From positions 6,882,001-6,946,000 of the forward strand of contig NZ_JACHJS010000001.1 of assembly GCF_014203755.1 (NCBI RefSeq): DNA of 64,000 nt, given 5' to 3'. A model generated the notes under the pieces. The model did not search any database and was not told the origin of the DNA. It was given only the letters and a program-made list of their open reading frames with translations. Position numbers and translations under genes: made by a program. This document shows positions 23,341 through 32,262 of this stretch, piece by piece (position 1 is the stretch's first letter; the number at the start of each line of letters is the position of its first letter). This DNA comes from Saccharothrix violaceirubra (GTDB lineage Bacteria; Actinomycetota; Actinomycetes; Mycobacteriales; Pseudonocardiaceae).

Positions 23341-25232
23341 GTCTCACCCCCGGTTCGGTGTCGTTCCCCGTTGCCGCCGTTGAGCAGTTCCTCGCGGAAC
23401 TGGTCGAAGGTGAGCCTACCGTTTGCGTCCCACCACTCTTTGAGTTCGTCGGATGCCCACTTGCGTGCGTAGGTCTCGTTCTGCCGCCACAGGTTGCGCG
23501 GGTCGATCTGTGCCCGGCGCCCCTCGTTGGTGACCATGTAGCCGTTGGTCGCGGCCTCGGCGGCGAGGTACTGCTCGTCGAGCGCCTTCGCGTAGGCGGC
23601 GCGGGCCAACTCGTCGAACCCGCGGCCGGTGAACCCGTCGGCGCGCAGGCGGGCGATTGCGTCGTCGCGGCGTAGCCGTTCGAGGTCGACCTCGAACGCC
23701 TCGGCGTAAGCCTGCTGGTAGTCGTAGCCCTCGGCGACGAGCCGGTCGACTTGCGCCCACTGCTCGGCGTGCGGGTCGTCGTCCTCGGCGTCCTGGTGCT
23801 CGTCGAGCTGCTCGCCCTGGTCCTGCTCGGCTTCGGCGTCGCGGCGATCCATCTCGGCGAGCACGGCCTCGACCGCGGCGTCGTCGTCGGCGACCTCGGC
23901 CAGGTGCGCGGCGAGTTCATCGTCGGTCATGACGGCGAGCCGCTGCCGCTCGGCCTGCTCGGCGGCCAGGCGCTCACGCTCGCGCCGGGCGGCCTGCTCG
24001 GCGGCGACGGCGTCGAGTCGGGCCTGCTCTGCGGTGCCCTCGGCGACCTGGTCGGCGACCGCGGCGCGGCGGGCTCGCGCGGCGGTGGCGGTGCCGTGGC
24101 CGAGGTTGAGCTGCTCGCGGTGGCGCTTGCGGTTGAGGCCGGTCGCGTCGACGTGCTCGCGAATCTCGGCCTGTAGCGCCCGGATGCGCTGCTGTGCCGC
24201 GCGCCGGGCGGTGACGTCGAGTGCCCCGGCTTCCTTGCGCTTCTCCCGCCGCACTTTGCGCTCAAGCTCGCGCAGGTCTTCGCGCTCGTTCTCGGCGGCC
24301 TGGTCGTGCTCGACCGGTTCGTCGAGCCGGGTCACTCCGGGGATGAACGGTAGGAAGGTGTGCCGACAGTTCGGGTGCATGAGCCCGGCGGCACGGGCCT
24401 CGTCGACGGTCGCGGCGACGTCGACGCGCATCGGGTCGCCGGTGAGTTCGTTCTCGACGGTGCGTTCGCCCGCGGCGCCGGTGCGGGCGAGGATGCGCCC
24501 TTGCCACACCGAGCACAGCGCGCACCCGTCGGTGGTGTTGGAGACGGTCACCAGGTCCACGCCGAGCGAGTCGAGGCGGGCGAGGTGTCCCTCGTTCCAC
24601 GCTCGCGCGGTCGCCGTGCGGGTGGCCATCTCCACGTACGACGCGAGGTTCCACCCGCGCCCGGCCCGGTCGACGAACCCGGTCACCCCGTCGGCGACGA
24701 GCCGATCCCACGCGGCGCGCTGCGCCGAGCGGGTCGTGCCCGTGCCGAGCAGTTGCGCCGGTGCCGCGGCGGCGACTGCGACCTGATAGGCGTCCTGTCC
24801 CCAGCGCAGGACTCGCAGATACAGCGCGTCGAGCCGCGAGGTGAGGTCGGCCGCGAGCAGCGCCGCGGCGTCCATGCCGGGGATCACCTCGCGCAGCGCG
24901 CCGAGCTGCGACTCGTCGAGCGCGCCGAGGTCGGCGAGCTGCGCGAGCGCGGCGGCGCTGCCCGCCTGCCAGGCGGCGAGCACGGCCTCGGCCGCGCCGG
25001 TGCCGACCTCGGTGCGTAGCTGCGTGAGCATCCGCTCGACCGCGAGCCGTACCTCGCGCGCGGCGGCGGCCTTCTGCGCTGCCCACTCTGGGATCTCGAC
25101 CCCGGCGCGGGCGCGGCGGGCGATATCGGCGAGCAGCCGCGCCTCGGCCTCGGTGAACACGGCGAGCAGGTCGCGGGCGAGCTGCTCGACGACCTCGGCC
25201 GGATCGCTATCCGGTGGGGGCTCCCACGCCAT
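23328..25232 (-). CDS. Phage minor capsid / MuF-like head morphogenesis protein
   Basis: 634 aa, directly after the portal gene and overlapping it. The first about 300 residues form a minor-capsid domain with the Zn/Cys-type motif NTTDGCALCSVWQGRIL and LMHPNCRHTFLPFIPGVTRL (His-Cys-Arg-His), typical of phage minor capsid 2/MuF proteins. The C-terminal 320 residues are a long charged, Ala/Glu/Arg-rich helical extension (REDLRELERKVRREKRKEAG ...), unusually long for the family. The protein is probably carried in the head and may be injected. Confidence 0.85.
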   Translation of the reverse strand: MAWEPPPDSDPAEVVEQLARDLLAVFTEAEARLLADIARRARAGVEIPEWAAQKAAAAREVRLAVERMLTQLRTEVGTGAAEAVLAAWQAGSAAALAQLADLGALDESQLGALREVIPGMDAAALLAADLTSRLDALYLRVLRWGQDAYQVAVAAAAPAQLLGTGTTRSAQRAAWDRLVADGVTGFVDRAGRGWNLASYVEMATRTATARAWNEGHLARLDSLGVDLVTVSNTTDGCALCSVWQGRILARTGAAGERTVENELTGDPMRVDVAATVDEARAAGLMHPNCRHTFLPFIPGVTRLDEPVEHDQAAENEREDLRELERKVRREKRKEAGALDVTARRAAQQRIRALQAEIREHVDATGLNRKRHREQLNLGHGTATAARARRAAVADQVAEGTAEQARLDAVAAEQAARRERERLAAEQAERQRLAVMTDDELAAHLAEVADDDAAVEAVLAEMDRRDAEAEQDQGEQLDEHQDAEDDDPHAEQWAQVDRLVAEGYDYQQAYAEAFEVDLERLRRDDAIARLRADGFTGRGFDELARAAYAKALDEQYLAAEAATNGYMVTNEGRRAQIDPRNLWRQNETYARKWASDELKEWWDANGRLTFDQFREELLNGGNGERHRTGGETWQQ

Positions 25233-26760
25233 CGTTCGTGCCCCCGTCCTGGGTGCCTCGCCAGGTGGCGGGGTCGGGAACGGCGCGGCCGGTCTCGGCG
25301 AAGATCCGGCCGACCTCGGCGTCGACCTGGTCGCCGGTCCACTCCGGGTGGACCAGGCGCACGCGGACCTCGGTGGAGGCGGCCTCGGCGGTCAGCAGCG
25401 CGTGCGCGGTGCGGGCAAGCTCGCCCGTGTCGGGTTGGGCCTGGTCGCCGAACTCGACGACCGGCTCGGCGCCGGTCACACCGCGGGTGCCGAACACGTG
25501 CGCGTCGACGTCGAGCAGCGAACCGACCAGGGGGCCGAGTGCGGCCGACCAGTAACGCGACTTCTTGTCGCGGGTGGTCTCGGACAACTCGCGCCGGTCG
25601 GTGACCTCGGTCGCGGTGATGCCGGTCGCCCGCCCGTTGATCTCACCGAACGTCGACGTCGAGTAGCCCGCGGACCTGAGTACGTCGTGCGTGATCTGCT
25701 GCGCGGTCGCTTGGTGCTCGGCGACCCTGATCGCGAACTGCGATGGCGTGATGGGCGGCGAGCCGTCTCCGCGGCCGGTAAGCATGTTCAGCTCGTGGAA
25801 GACCTCTTGATCGTCGTCGAACGTGGCGCCTTGGCCAGGGCCGTTCGGGGTGAGGTAGCCAGTCGGCACGATGAGGCGGGCTTTTGCGAGCCGGATGTCG
25901 CGGACCCAGGACGAATAGACCTCGTCGAGCACGTCGAGCAGTGGCTCGACCCCGTCGAGGTCCGAGCGGCCGAGCGGGCGCAGCGCCGGAATCGAGCGCC
26001 ACTCGCGAGACGGTCGGATGTTTGGGGCGTAGGCGGCGGTGAGCCGCTGGGTGCCGGTGCCGATCGCGCCCTCGGCGTCGACCAGCTCGGCCGCCCACGC
26101 GGTCGACGGGTGCTCGGCGAGCGGGATCGCGCGGCCGAGTTCGTCGTCGCTGCCCTGGTGCAAGGTGTGCACGATCCGGCCGGGCTCGTGCCGTTCGAGG
26201 TGGCGCAGCACGGTCGGGCCGTCAGTGCCCACCGTCTGCCAGAACGTCACCCCAACGAGCCGCTTCCAACGCCAGTCGGGCACGGCCGCGTCAGCGTCGA
26301 CGGCGTCGAGCATGGCGTGCGGGCGAACGTCGCCGTCCCACACGACCCGCAGATACGCCCCGCCCAGCGCGGCGGCGACCTCGGCCGCTTCCAACAGGGC
26401 CGAGTGAGTCTCGGCGGTGTTGACCACCTGGTCGAGGCGAGCCTGCGCCGCGGTGTCCTCGGTGAGCACCCGGGGAGGTTCAGCAAACAGCAGGTCAGCG
26501 CTCGCGGTCGCGATGTCGGCGGCGAGGGGCACGTGCACGCGGGTCCGCTGCTGTCCACGGGGGGAGACCGGGCGGCCCCAGAAGAACCGCGAGACGGCGC
26601 CGACGAGCCCGCCCCGGTACTGACCGGGTCGGGTATGCACGACCGGGCCGGACCCGTACAGCGCGGCGAGCTGCTCGGCGCGCCCGACGTACCAGGCGTT
26701 CCACTCGCGCATCTTGGCCGCGGCCTGGTCGAACGGCGCAGGTGGCCACTGGTTGCCCAT
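25207..26760 (-). CDS. Portal protein
   Basis: About 517 aa from ATG 26760 (GTG 26766 also possible), between terminase and the MuF-like gene. It has SPP1-gp6-like features: WYVGRAEQLAALYG, ADIATASADLLFAEPPRVLT, VVWDGDVRPHAMLDAVDADA, the long central helix DVLDEVYSSWVRDIRLAKAR and EINGRATGITATEVTDRREL near the crown. The dodecameric ring admits DNA and docks the terminase. Confidence 0.92.
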   Translation of the reverse strand: MGNQWPPAPFDQAAAKMREWNAWYVGRAEQLAALYGSGPVVHTRPGQYRGGLVGAVSRFFWGRPVSPRGQQRTRVHVPLAADIATASADLLFAEPPRVLTEDTAAQARLDQVVNTAETHSALLEAAEVAAALGGAYLRVVWDGDVRPHAMLDAVDADAAVPDWRWKRLVGVTFWQTVGTDGPTVLRHLERHEPGRIVHTLHQGSDDELGRAIPLAEHPSTAWAAELVDAEGAIGTGTQRLTAAYAPNIRPSREWRSIPALRPLGRSDLDGVEPLLDVLDEVYSSWVRDIRLAKARLIVPTGYLTPNGPGQGATFDDDQEVFHELNMLTGRGDGSPPITPSQFAIRVAEHQATAQQITHDVLRSAGYSTSTFGEINGRATGITATEVTDRRELSETTRDKKSRYWSAALGPLVGSLLDVDAHVFGTRGVTGAEPVVEFGDQAQPDTGELARTAHALLTAEAASTEVRVRLVHPEWTGDQVDAEVGRIFAETGRAVPDPATWRGTQDGGTNDGVGAPTG

Positions 26761-26780
26761 GCTCACCCCCGTTCATCGGC

Positions 26781-28037
26781 TCAGGCGGCAAGCGCGAGGG
26801 TGGGACGCCACAGGTTTTCCGTGGTGGTGATGGCGTAGCGACCGGCGTCGAGGCTGTGGTCGGCGACCTTGATCGGCGCGTCGGTGCCCTTGGCGGTCGC
26901 GGAGTCGTCCCACGAGTAGCCGGGTGCTTCGCCGATGAACCCGGTGCACCGGTCGGCGACCCGCAGGTGCTTCTCGGCGAGCAGCGACGACACGGTGCGG
27001 ATTCCATAGGCGACGTCGTTGTCGGCTGCGGCCGTGGTCACCCCGTCGTTGTGGAGCTGCACCCGGAACGACGCGGCCGACGGATCGGCGACGACCCACT
27101 GTGGACGCAGCGCCGATGGGCGCGGCAGGTGCGGCCGGTCGAGCCAGTCGCGCAGTCCCGCCGAGAGCTGCGAGTCGGCGAGTCGCACCTGTGCGTGCGC
27201 GGGGTCATGGCGCCACTCGTCGACCAGGTAAAGCCGGTGGTCGACACCTTCGCCGAGCAGCAGGGCCGCGGTCGCGTTGGTCGTGCCGTAGTCGATCCCG
27301 ACCGCGAGTAGCCGCGCCATGTCCGGGAGTTGCTCCCAGGGCACGACGTGGTCGGCCGGGTTCCACATGTCGAACACGGCGCCCTCGGCGGCCACCCACT
27401 CGCCGAGCACGAACCGGCGGAACCACAACCCGGTGTACTCGCGCCGGATGCTGTCCTTATAGGACTCGGTGAGCGCCGGGTTGTCGTCGAGCCGGAAGGC
27501 GAACGAGCGCCAGTCGGACAGCTCGGCGAGCCGGTCGAGGTAGCGCCGTTTCACCCAGTGCGCCGGACTGTCCGGGTTCGTGGTCGCGAACAGTTGCGCG
27601 CCTGGGACCGACATGCGGCCGAGCAACTGCACGAAGAAGTCGTGCGCGATGACGGTCAGCTCGTCGACGTAGGCGCCGCAACAGGTCAACCCGCGCAGCA
27701 CCTTCTCGGCCTTTGCGTCCGACGCGCCGAGCACGTAGACGGTGCGGTCGAGAATCCGGGCGGTCGGCGCTCCAGGGGTGTAGTGCACCTGGTCGGCGAT
27801 CGGTCCGAACAGTGACGGGTCTTGCAACGGCGCGAACACGTTGCGAGCGACCGAATCACGGGTGCGGCCGACAACGACGAGCTGACCGCCGCGGGGCGCC
27901 GAGGCGACGTAGATCAACCACCGGAGCAAGCTCGCGATGGTCTTCCCGGACCGGATCGCGCCCGACCAGATCGACACGCGCGTCGTCGACTCCCGCAACG
28001 ACTCGACCTGTCTCGGCGACAGCGGAAGATCAACCAT
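26781..28037 (-). CDS. terL: Terminase large subunit
   Basis: 418 aa starting at ATG 28037. The ATPase domain shows the Walker A-like WSGAIRSGKTIASLLRWL, the Walker B region CGAYVDELTVI and the coupling motif FATTNPDS. The nuclease domain begins with VGIDYGTTNATAALLL (first acidic Asp) and ends with a late acidic pair near KVADHSLDAGRYAI. It translocates and cuts the genome. The gene overlaps the small-subunit gene by eight bases. An upstream in-frame extension is a shadow of the small subunit. Confidence 0.94.
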   Translation of the reverse strand: MVDLPLSPRQVESLRESTTRVSIWSGAIRSGKTIASLLRWLIYVASAPRGGQLVVVGRTRDSVARNVFAPLQDPSLFGPIADQVHYTPGAPTARILDRTVYVLGASDAKAEKVLRGLTCCGAYVDELTVIAHDFFVQLLGRMSVPGAQLFATTNPDSPAHWVKRRYLDRLAELSDWRSFAFRLDDNPALTESYKDSIRREYTGLWFRRFVLGEWVAAEGAVFDMWNPADHVVPWEQLPDMARLLAVGIDYGTTNATAALLLGEGVDHRLYLVDEWRHDPAHAQVRLADSQLSAGLRDWLDRPHLPRPSALRPQWVVADPSAASFRVQLHNDGVTTAAADNDVAYGIRTVSSLLAEKHLRVADRCTGFIGEAPGYSWDDSATAKGTDAPIKVADHSLDAGRYAITTTENLWRPTLALAA

Positions 28038-28524
28038 CGCCGAATCTCGTCTGAATCCCGAGCGCAACGGCGAGACCGCCGAGCATGGACTTAGCGCCCT
28101 CGCTGCCCTTGTCGGCGTCGACCTGCTCAAGCCGTGAGGCGGCCGACAAGTGCGTCGACAACGCGGTCGCGAGCGCCTTCTCGTCCGGCGCCGGGACGTG
28201 ATCCAGCGGCTTGGACTCAATGCCGTGGATCGTCGTCGCGGTGAACACGTACCGCTCGGCTTCCAACCGGGCGAGTAGGTGCTCGGCTCGCCCGTAGAGT
28301 CGGCCGACGATCTGGGTACGCCGTGACCGGTTGTCGATCTGTCGCGCCTGAGTGGCCGCGGCCGTCTTGCTGCGGTCGAACGAGAGCCCCAAGGTGCGGG
28401 CGATGCCCGTCACCGTGGACGGCGAGCGGTTGATCGCGCGGGCGATGTCGTTGCGGGTTTTGCCCTCGGCGTGCAGCTCGCGCACACGGGTGCGGTCGGC
28501 ATCAGTGATCAGGTTGCGCGGCAC
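28030..28524 (-). CDS. terS: Terminase small subunit
   Basis: 164 aa. An N-terminal helix-turn-helix (ADRTRVRELHAEGKTRNDIA, then SPSTVTGIARTLGLSFDR) is followed by helical oligomerisation segments (LYGRAEHLLARLEAERYVFT). It would recognise the packaging site, probably close to its own gene. It is the first gene of the late minus-strand operon. Confidence 0.85.
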   Translation of the reverse strand: MPRNLITDADRTRVRELHAEGKTRNDIARAINRSPSTVTGIARTLGLSFDRSKTAAATQARQIDNRSRRTQIVGRLYGRAEHLLARLEAERYVFTATTIHGIESKPLDHVPAPDEKALATALSTHLSAASRLEQVDADKGSEGAKSMLGGLAVALGIQTRFGDG

Positions 28525-28555
28525 GGCCGATCACCTCGCCCCGGTCCAGACAGGC

Positions 28556-28595
28556 GACAGCCCCGCGACCCGGGGGGAGGGGTCGCGGGGCTGTC
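28556..28595 (-). terminator. Terminator between the zinc/HTH gene and the terminase genes
   Basis: A perfect 16-bp stem (arms 28556-28571 and 28580-28595) with an 8-base G-rich loop, about 30 bases before the small terminase start. It separates transcription of the 28640-29497 gene from the late operon and could be an antitermination control point. Confidence 0.8.
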
Positions 28596-28639
28596 CGGTT
28601 CGGGGTGCGGGTACAGCTCACCCGCTGCTGATCGCCAGT

Positions 28640-29497
28640 TTAAGCAAGCTCGGCGACATCGCGGGTGACGCGCTGCCGGGTGGGGGTGGCGAGCGCGACG
28701 TCGATCACCTCGCCGACCAGGAACCGCGGGCGTCCGCGGGCGTCGGGCTCGCGTCGGGTGAGCTTGCCCGCCCGCGCCCAAGTGCGAACCGTGTTCGCCG
28801 ACAGGGTGCGGCCGAGCAGTCGCGGTAGAGCGAGGGACACCTCGGCCGCGGTGGCGAGATGCTCGCGGGCGGCGTCGAGCAGCGCGGCGCGCAGGGCCTC
28901 GACGTCGTGCCGCGACTCGCACTCGCGGCACCCGACCGTCGCCCGGTCCGGGTGGGCGTAGAGGTCGGCGCCGCAGTCCGGGCACGGTCCGCAGAACACC
29001 AGCGCCGGGGGGAGGTCGACGGCTTGGCGGGCGCGCTCGACGGCGTCGGTGATCTCGTCGACCAGCTCGCCCCCGGCGGGGTGGTACTCGATCCATGTCG
29101 GGTGTCGGCGCAGCCACGCGGCCATCTCGTGCAGGGTGTCGTCGAGGTACAGCGCGTCGAGTGCGACGACCACGACCGGCGAGCCGTCCGGGCCGGTCTC
29201 CCCGGTGGTCACCTCGCGGCGCGGCCCGTGCGTTTCCCACAGTTCGCGGACCCACGTCGACAAGGTGTTGCGCAGGTCGTCGCGCACCTCGGCCGCGCCC
29301 AGGTTGAACGGCAGCCCGATCTCGGCCGAGCGCGAACCGACCCGCTGCCCAGTGCTCGTCTGCCGCGAGATCGTCGCGCCTAGGTCGTCGACCAGCTCGG
29401 CGACGGCAAGCAGGTCGCCGAGCAAGCGGCCGAGACACAACCCGCATACCTCGGAGTCGGTCCGGGTGGCACACGAGGGAACGGTGCACAGGTTCAC
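28640..29497 (-). CDS. Zinc-finger and helix-turn-helix phage protein
   Basis: 285 aa from GTG 29497. Two Cys-rich zinc modules are visible: CTVPSCATRTDSEVCGLCLG at the N-terminus and CGPCPDCGADLYAHPDRATV-GCRECESRH in the middle. The C-terminus is a helix-turn-helix (LGRTLSANTVRTWARAGKLT, GRPRFLVGEVIDVALA). Similar proteins occur in many actinophages next to the terminase region and may regulate late genes. Exact role unknown. Confidence 0.7.
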   Translation of the reverse strand: MNLCTVPSCATRTDSEVCGLCLGRLLGDLLAVAELVDDLGATISRQTSTGQRVGSRSAEIGLPFNLGAAEVRDDLRNTLSTWVRELWETHGPRREVTTGETGPDGSPVVVVALDALYLDDTLHEMAAWLRRHPTWIEYHPAGGELVDEITDAVERARQAVDLPPALVFCGPCPDCGADLYAHPDRATVGCRECESRHDVEALRAALLDAAREHLATAAEVSLALPRLLGRTLSANTVRTWARAGKLTRREPDARGRPRFLVGEVIDVALATPTRQRVTRDVAELA

Positions 29498-29812
29498 ACA
29501 CCCGAGCGTCGAGCGGCCATGTCACCGACCGTCGACGAAGGCGCACGGGTGACCTCAGTCACCATGAATAGTCGATTTGGCGCCCTGGGTAGGCTCGGCT
29601 GCGCAGCAGCGCCTAGCGGCACCGAGCTACCCCCGGTCCGTTCCGTTTCGGGAACACCTGTCTATGCCGCTTTGCTTTCCCCCTCGCCATTGCGATTCAA
29701 TTGTGCTCGTCGATCACATCGCAGCTTCCCGCATTGGGAGGTGCGCGACGTTCTCGCGCGGGGTGACTTCCTCCGGCGTTCGGAGGACTGCGCGGGAATG
29801 GGGAAGGATGCG
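29498..29812. other. Non-coding stretch before the small plus-strand gene
   Basis: No convincing gene. The frames that are open here lack ribosome sites and typical codon bias. The stretch may hold promoters for both the minus-strand zinc/HTH gene and the plus-strand gene at 29813. Confidence 0.4.
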
Positions 29813-30007
29813 ATGCCCGATCGACGGGGGGTACCTCCCGGCAACCCGCGCCGCGACCTACCCGAACTGCTAGAACAGTGGGCGCTGGGGGTGGATGCGG
29901 TCGGCGTGACCGCTGACATGCTCGGCGCGAGCGGCCTTGGCACATGGACAAGGCCGCTCGCCGGGGCGCTCCGGTTGGCTGCTCGGATGCTGCGCGGTAG
30001 GAGGTAA
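29813..30007 (+). CDS. Small plus-strand phage protein, 64 aa
   Basis: ATG 29813 is preceded by GGGAAGG; ATG 29798 is an in-frame alternative. The product (PDRRGVPPGNPRRDLPELLE..., ending RMLRGRR) is basic with two predicted amphipathic helices. It is alone on the plus strand between the early and late minus-strand operons. No family recognised. Confidence 0.4.
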   Translation: MPDRRGVPPGNPRRDLPELLEQWALGVDAVGVTADMLGASGLGTWTRPLAGALRLAARMLRGRR

Positions 30008-30200
30008 CCCACACGGGCGGCGGTCCGGTCGCAGGTGTTCACAGCACCTTGTGATCGGACCGTCGCCCCCGCCGTGGACACAACTAACGTTAATTGCGTC
30101 CGCCGGAAGCCAGGAACGGTCATCCATCTTTCCGACATCGGCAACTATACCGTAATCAGGGTGGCGCGATTCCAGTCATATCGGCATTTCGCCTGGTAGA

Positions 30201-30728
30201 TCATGCCGCTTTGATCGTCTCGACGCCGGGCTGCTGGTCGTCCTGGTGCTCGACGTCGACAGGCAGGGGCACACCTGGCAGGGGCAACAGGAGTTGACCG
30301 GGACCGGCCCACGTGTGCCCGGTGCGCACCCGCTCGGCGAGCACGATCGGCCGCACCCACGGGTCGCCCACCCGTGCCCGGTTGCGCGCTCGGCGCTGTC
30401 GGTCGTAGGCGGTGTGCGCCTCGCGGCACAGGTCGCAGCGGCATCCGTGTTTGGCGTAGCGGCTGTTCGTGCCGTGCGCGGGCCGGACTGCGGGGGCAGG
30501 GTGGCCGGTCTGCTCGGCGAGCTGTTCGCGTCGCTCGGCGTCGAGCCCGCCCCAGATGCCCCACGCCTCGCCCGCGTCGAGGGCCTCGGCGAGGCACTGC
30601 TCGGCGACCGGGCACGCGGCGCACAGGGCGAGGCACTCGGCGAGCTGCTCGCCGGGCTCGACGAAATCGAGGTCGAACCGGCCGCGGCAGGCTGCCCGTG
30701 TTCGCCACTCAGGCAGGCGCAGCGTCAT
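30201..30728 (-). CDS. Phage WhiB-family iron-sulfur regulator with C-terminal Zn-like extension
   Basis: 175 aa. The Wbl domain has Cys at WRTRAACRG, then CLALCAACPVAEQCLAEA and the turn GIWGG, so all four cluster-binding Cys and the G-W motif are present. A C-terminal module follows (NSRYAKHGCRCDLCREAHTA) with three further Cys, seen in some actinophage Wbl proteins. Wbl proteins bind sigma factor region 4; phage copies can down-regulate host wbl genes. It ends the early minus-strand operon. Confidence 0.9.
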   Translation of the reverse strand: MTLRLPEWRTRAACRGRFDLDFVEPGEQLAECLALCAACPVAEQCLAEALDAGEAWGIWGGLDAERREQLAEQTGHPAPAVRPAHGTNSRYAKHGCRCDLCREAHTAYDRQRRARNRARVGDPWVRPIVLAERVRTGHTWAGPGQLLLPLPGVPLPVDVEHQDDQQPGVETIKAA

Positions 30729-30906
30729 CGAGCACCCCCCGCAAGGCGTCGAGCGCCTCGGCGAGCGCGAGGGTGAGCGGCGAGTACGTCACGCGCGGGG
30801 TGTGGCCGAGGTCGATATCGTGCTCGTCGCGGCGCCGGTGGTGGGTGTGCGCCCGCTCGACGACCTCGGCGACCTCGACCAGGGCGCGGCGGGTCTCAGC
30901 GTTCAT
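30709..30906 (-). CDS. Small helical phage protein, 65 aa
   Basis: ATG 30906, overlapping the WhiB start by 20 bases. The product (MNAETRRALVEVAEVVERAH..., TLALAEALDALRGVLDDA) is made of two charged helices. It is probably co-transcribed with whiB. No family recognised. Confidence 0.55.
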   Translation of the reverse strand: MNAETRRALVEVAEVVERAHTHHRRRDEHDIDLGHTPRVTYSPLTLALAEALDALRGVLDDAAPA

Positions 30907-30994
30907 CGCCGACCCCGTGCTCGGCTGCGGAAGTAGGTTCTGGTAGCCGAGTTGGGGCCGGGGCTCGCGGTCTGGTCGACGTCGGGTGACGGCG

Positions 30995-31729
30995 TCACCG
31001 GGCACCATCCCCAACGGCGTCGATGTCACCGACATAAGCCGAGTTATGTAGGCATCCTGCCCGCTCGGCGTCCTCGTCGACGTGATCGTCGACGGGCTCG
31101 CCGTACCCGGCGGCGCGCAGCAGCAGCACCAGGTCGACGAGTTCGAGCCGCACGGGCCTGGACAGCGGCGGGGCCGGGGCGTCGGCGACCAGGGCGACGA
31201 GCTGCGCGGCGGGCAGCCACACCCACCAGCGGCCGGGGTCGGCCGCACCGCGGCGGCGCACGACGAGCAGGCCGAGGTCGGCCGGGACGCTGCCGGGCTC
31301 GCCGAGGCGTTGCTGCTCGGTTTCGTCGAGCCATGCCTCGGCGAACTCGCGCGCCTGGTCTTTCACCTGCCACACGAGTAGCGGCGTGCCGACGATGTCG
31401 CCGGGGTCGACGACCAGGCGCCCGGCGCTGCGGTAGCCGGTGCGCACGGCTCGCTCGGCGTGTGGCCAGCCGTGCGCGCGCAGCCACGCGGCGAGTCGGC
31501 GCTCGGCCTCGGCACCCCGGCGCCGGTTGGCCGCGCCGAGGCGGGAGCGCTCGATGGAGCCCGACGCTAATCCCCGATAACCCTCGCTTATCGGAAGCGA
31601 GCCGGGGCGCCGAGTAGTACCGCGCGCGTGCGCGCGGGGGCGCTCGCGACCGGTCGCGACCTGCTGCTCGACGGTCGTGTCGTCGGCGGCCTGGCCCTCG
31701 TTGTGGTCTGCCGGGTCGGTGCTGGTCAT
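30995..31729 (-). CDS. Putative nuclease (PD-(D/E)XK-like) of the replication module
   Basis: 244 aa from ATG 31729 behind GGGGGAAAC; its start overlaps the upstream stop (ATGA). After a disordered N-terminal 80 residues comes a core with AEAERRLAAWLRAHGWPHAE, VVDPGDIVGTPLLVWQVKDQ and ADLGLLVVRRRG. The Glu...Asp...Q-x-K spacing is that of resolvase/restriction-like nucleases with Gln in place of the usual Glu. It could be a Holliday-junction or replication nuclease. A much longer open frame that extends to 32785 is a shadow. Confidence 0.6.
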   Translation of the reverse strand: MTSTDPADHNEGQAADDTTVEQQVATGRERPRAHARGTTRRPGSLPISEGYRGLASGSIERSRLGAANRRRGAEAERRLAAWLRAHGWPHAERAVRTGYRSAGRLVVDPGDIVGTPLLVWQVKDQAREFAEAWLDETEQQRLGEPGSVPADLGLLVVRRRGAADPGRWWVWLPAAQLVALVADAPAPPLSRPVRLELVDLVLLLRAAGYGEPVDDHVDEDAERAGCLHNSAYVGDIDAVGDGAR

Positions 31730-32262
31730 GCTGTTTCCCCCTGGTTGGTCATGGCGGCGAATGCGGCGTCGAGCCGGGCGGGATGTGCCGTGGTCTTGGT
31801 GAGCGGTCGCCCGCCTGGTCCGGCGCATCGGGTGCCGGGTTGGGCACGGCAATAGGGGCAGGTGACGGCGAGCCAGGCTCGGCGCACGTCGGCCTCTGCC
31901 TCGGCGTGTTCGGGGTCGACTCCACGGGTGACGGCGAGCGCAGCGGTGACCCGGGTGACCCCGTCGCGGATGGCGCGCAGCCCCCGGTCGTCGAGCCGTC
32001 GGGCGTGGGCAGTCAGTTCGCCTCGGTGGCGGCGTTCGGCCGTGTCGCGGCGGACGATGCGCCAGTGCTCGACGACGTCGGCGGGCATGACCGTCTCGAC
32101 CCGGCGCCGGTAGTGCTCGCGCACGGCCTCGGCGGCGATGTCGGCGGGGACGTCGTCGAGGATCGCGGCCCACATGTCGAGCACGTCGGGGTCGGGTTGG
32201 GGCACTTTCGGGTCGACCGCGGCGGCGGCACCGAGCAGGGTCGCGACTTCGCTCCGGTTCAC
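31726..32262 (-). CDS. Replication-module protein with C-terminal zinc motif
   Basis: 178 aa from GTG 32262 (GTGA overlap with the initiator stop). The N-terminal two thirds are helical (SEVATLLGAAAAVDPKVPQP, MWAAILDDVPADIAAEAVRE). The C-terminus holds CPYCRAQPGTRC followed by His, a short zinc module common in actinophages. Its place after the initiator suggests a helicase-loader-like role, but no ATPase motif is present. Confidence 0.6.
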   Translation of the reverse strand: MNRSEVATLLGAAAAVDPKVPQPDPDVLDMWAAILDDVPADIAAEAVREHYRRRVETVMPADVVEHWRIVRRDTAERRHRGELTAHARRLDDRGLRAIRDGVTRVTAALAVTRGVDPEHAEAEADVRRAWLAVTCPYCRAQPGTRCAGPGGRPLTKTTAHPARLDAAFAAMTNQGETA

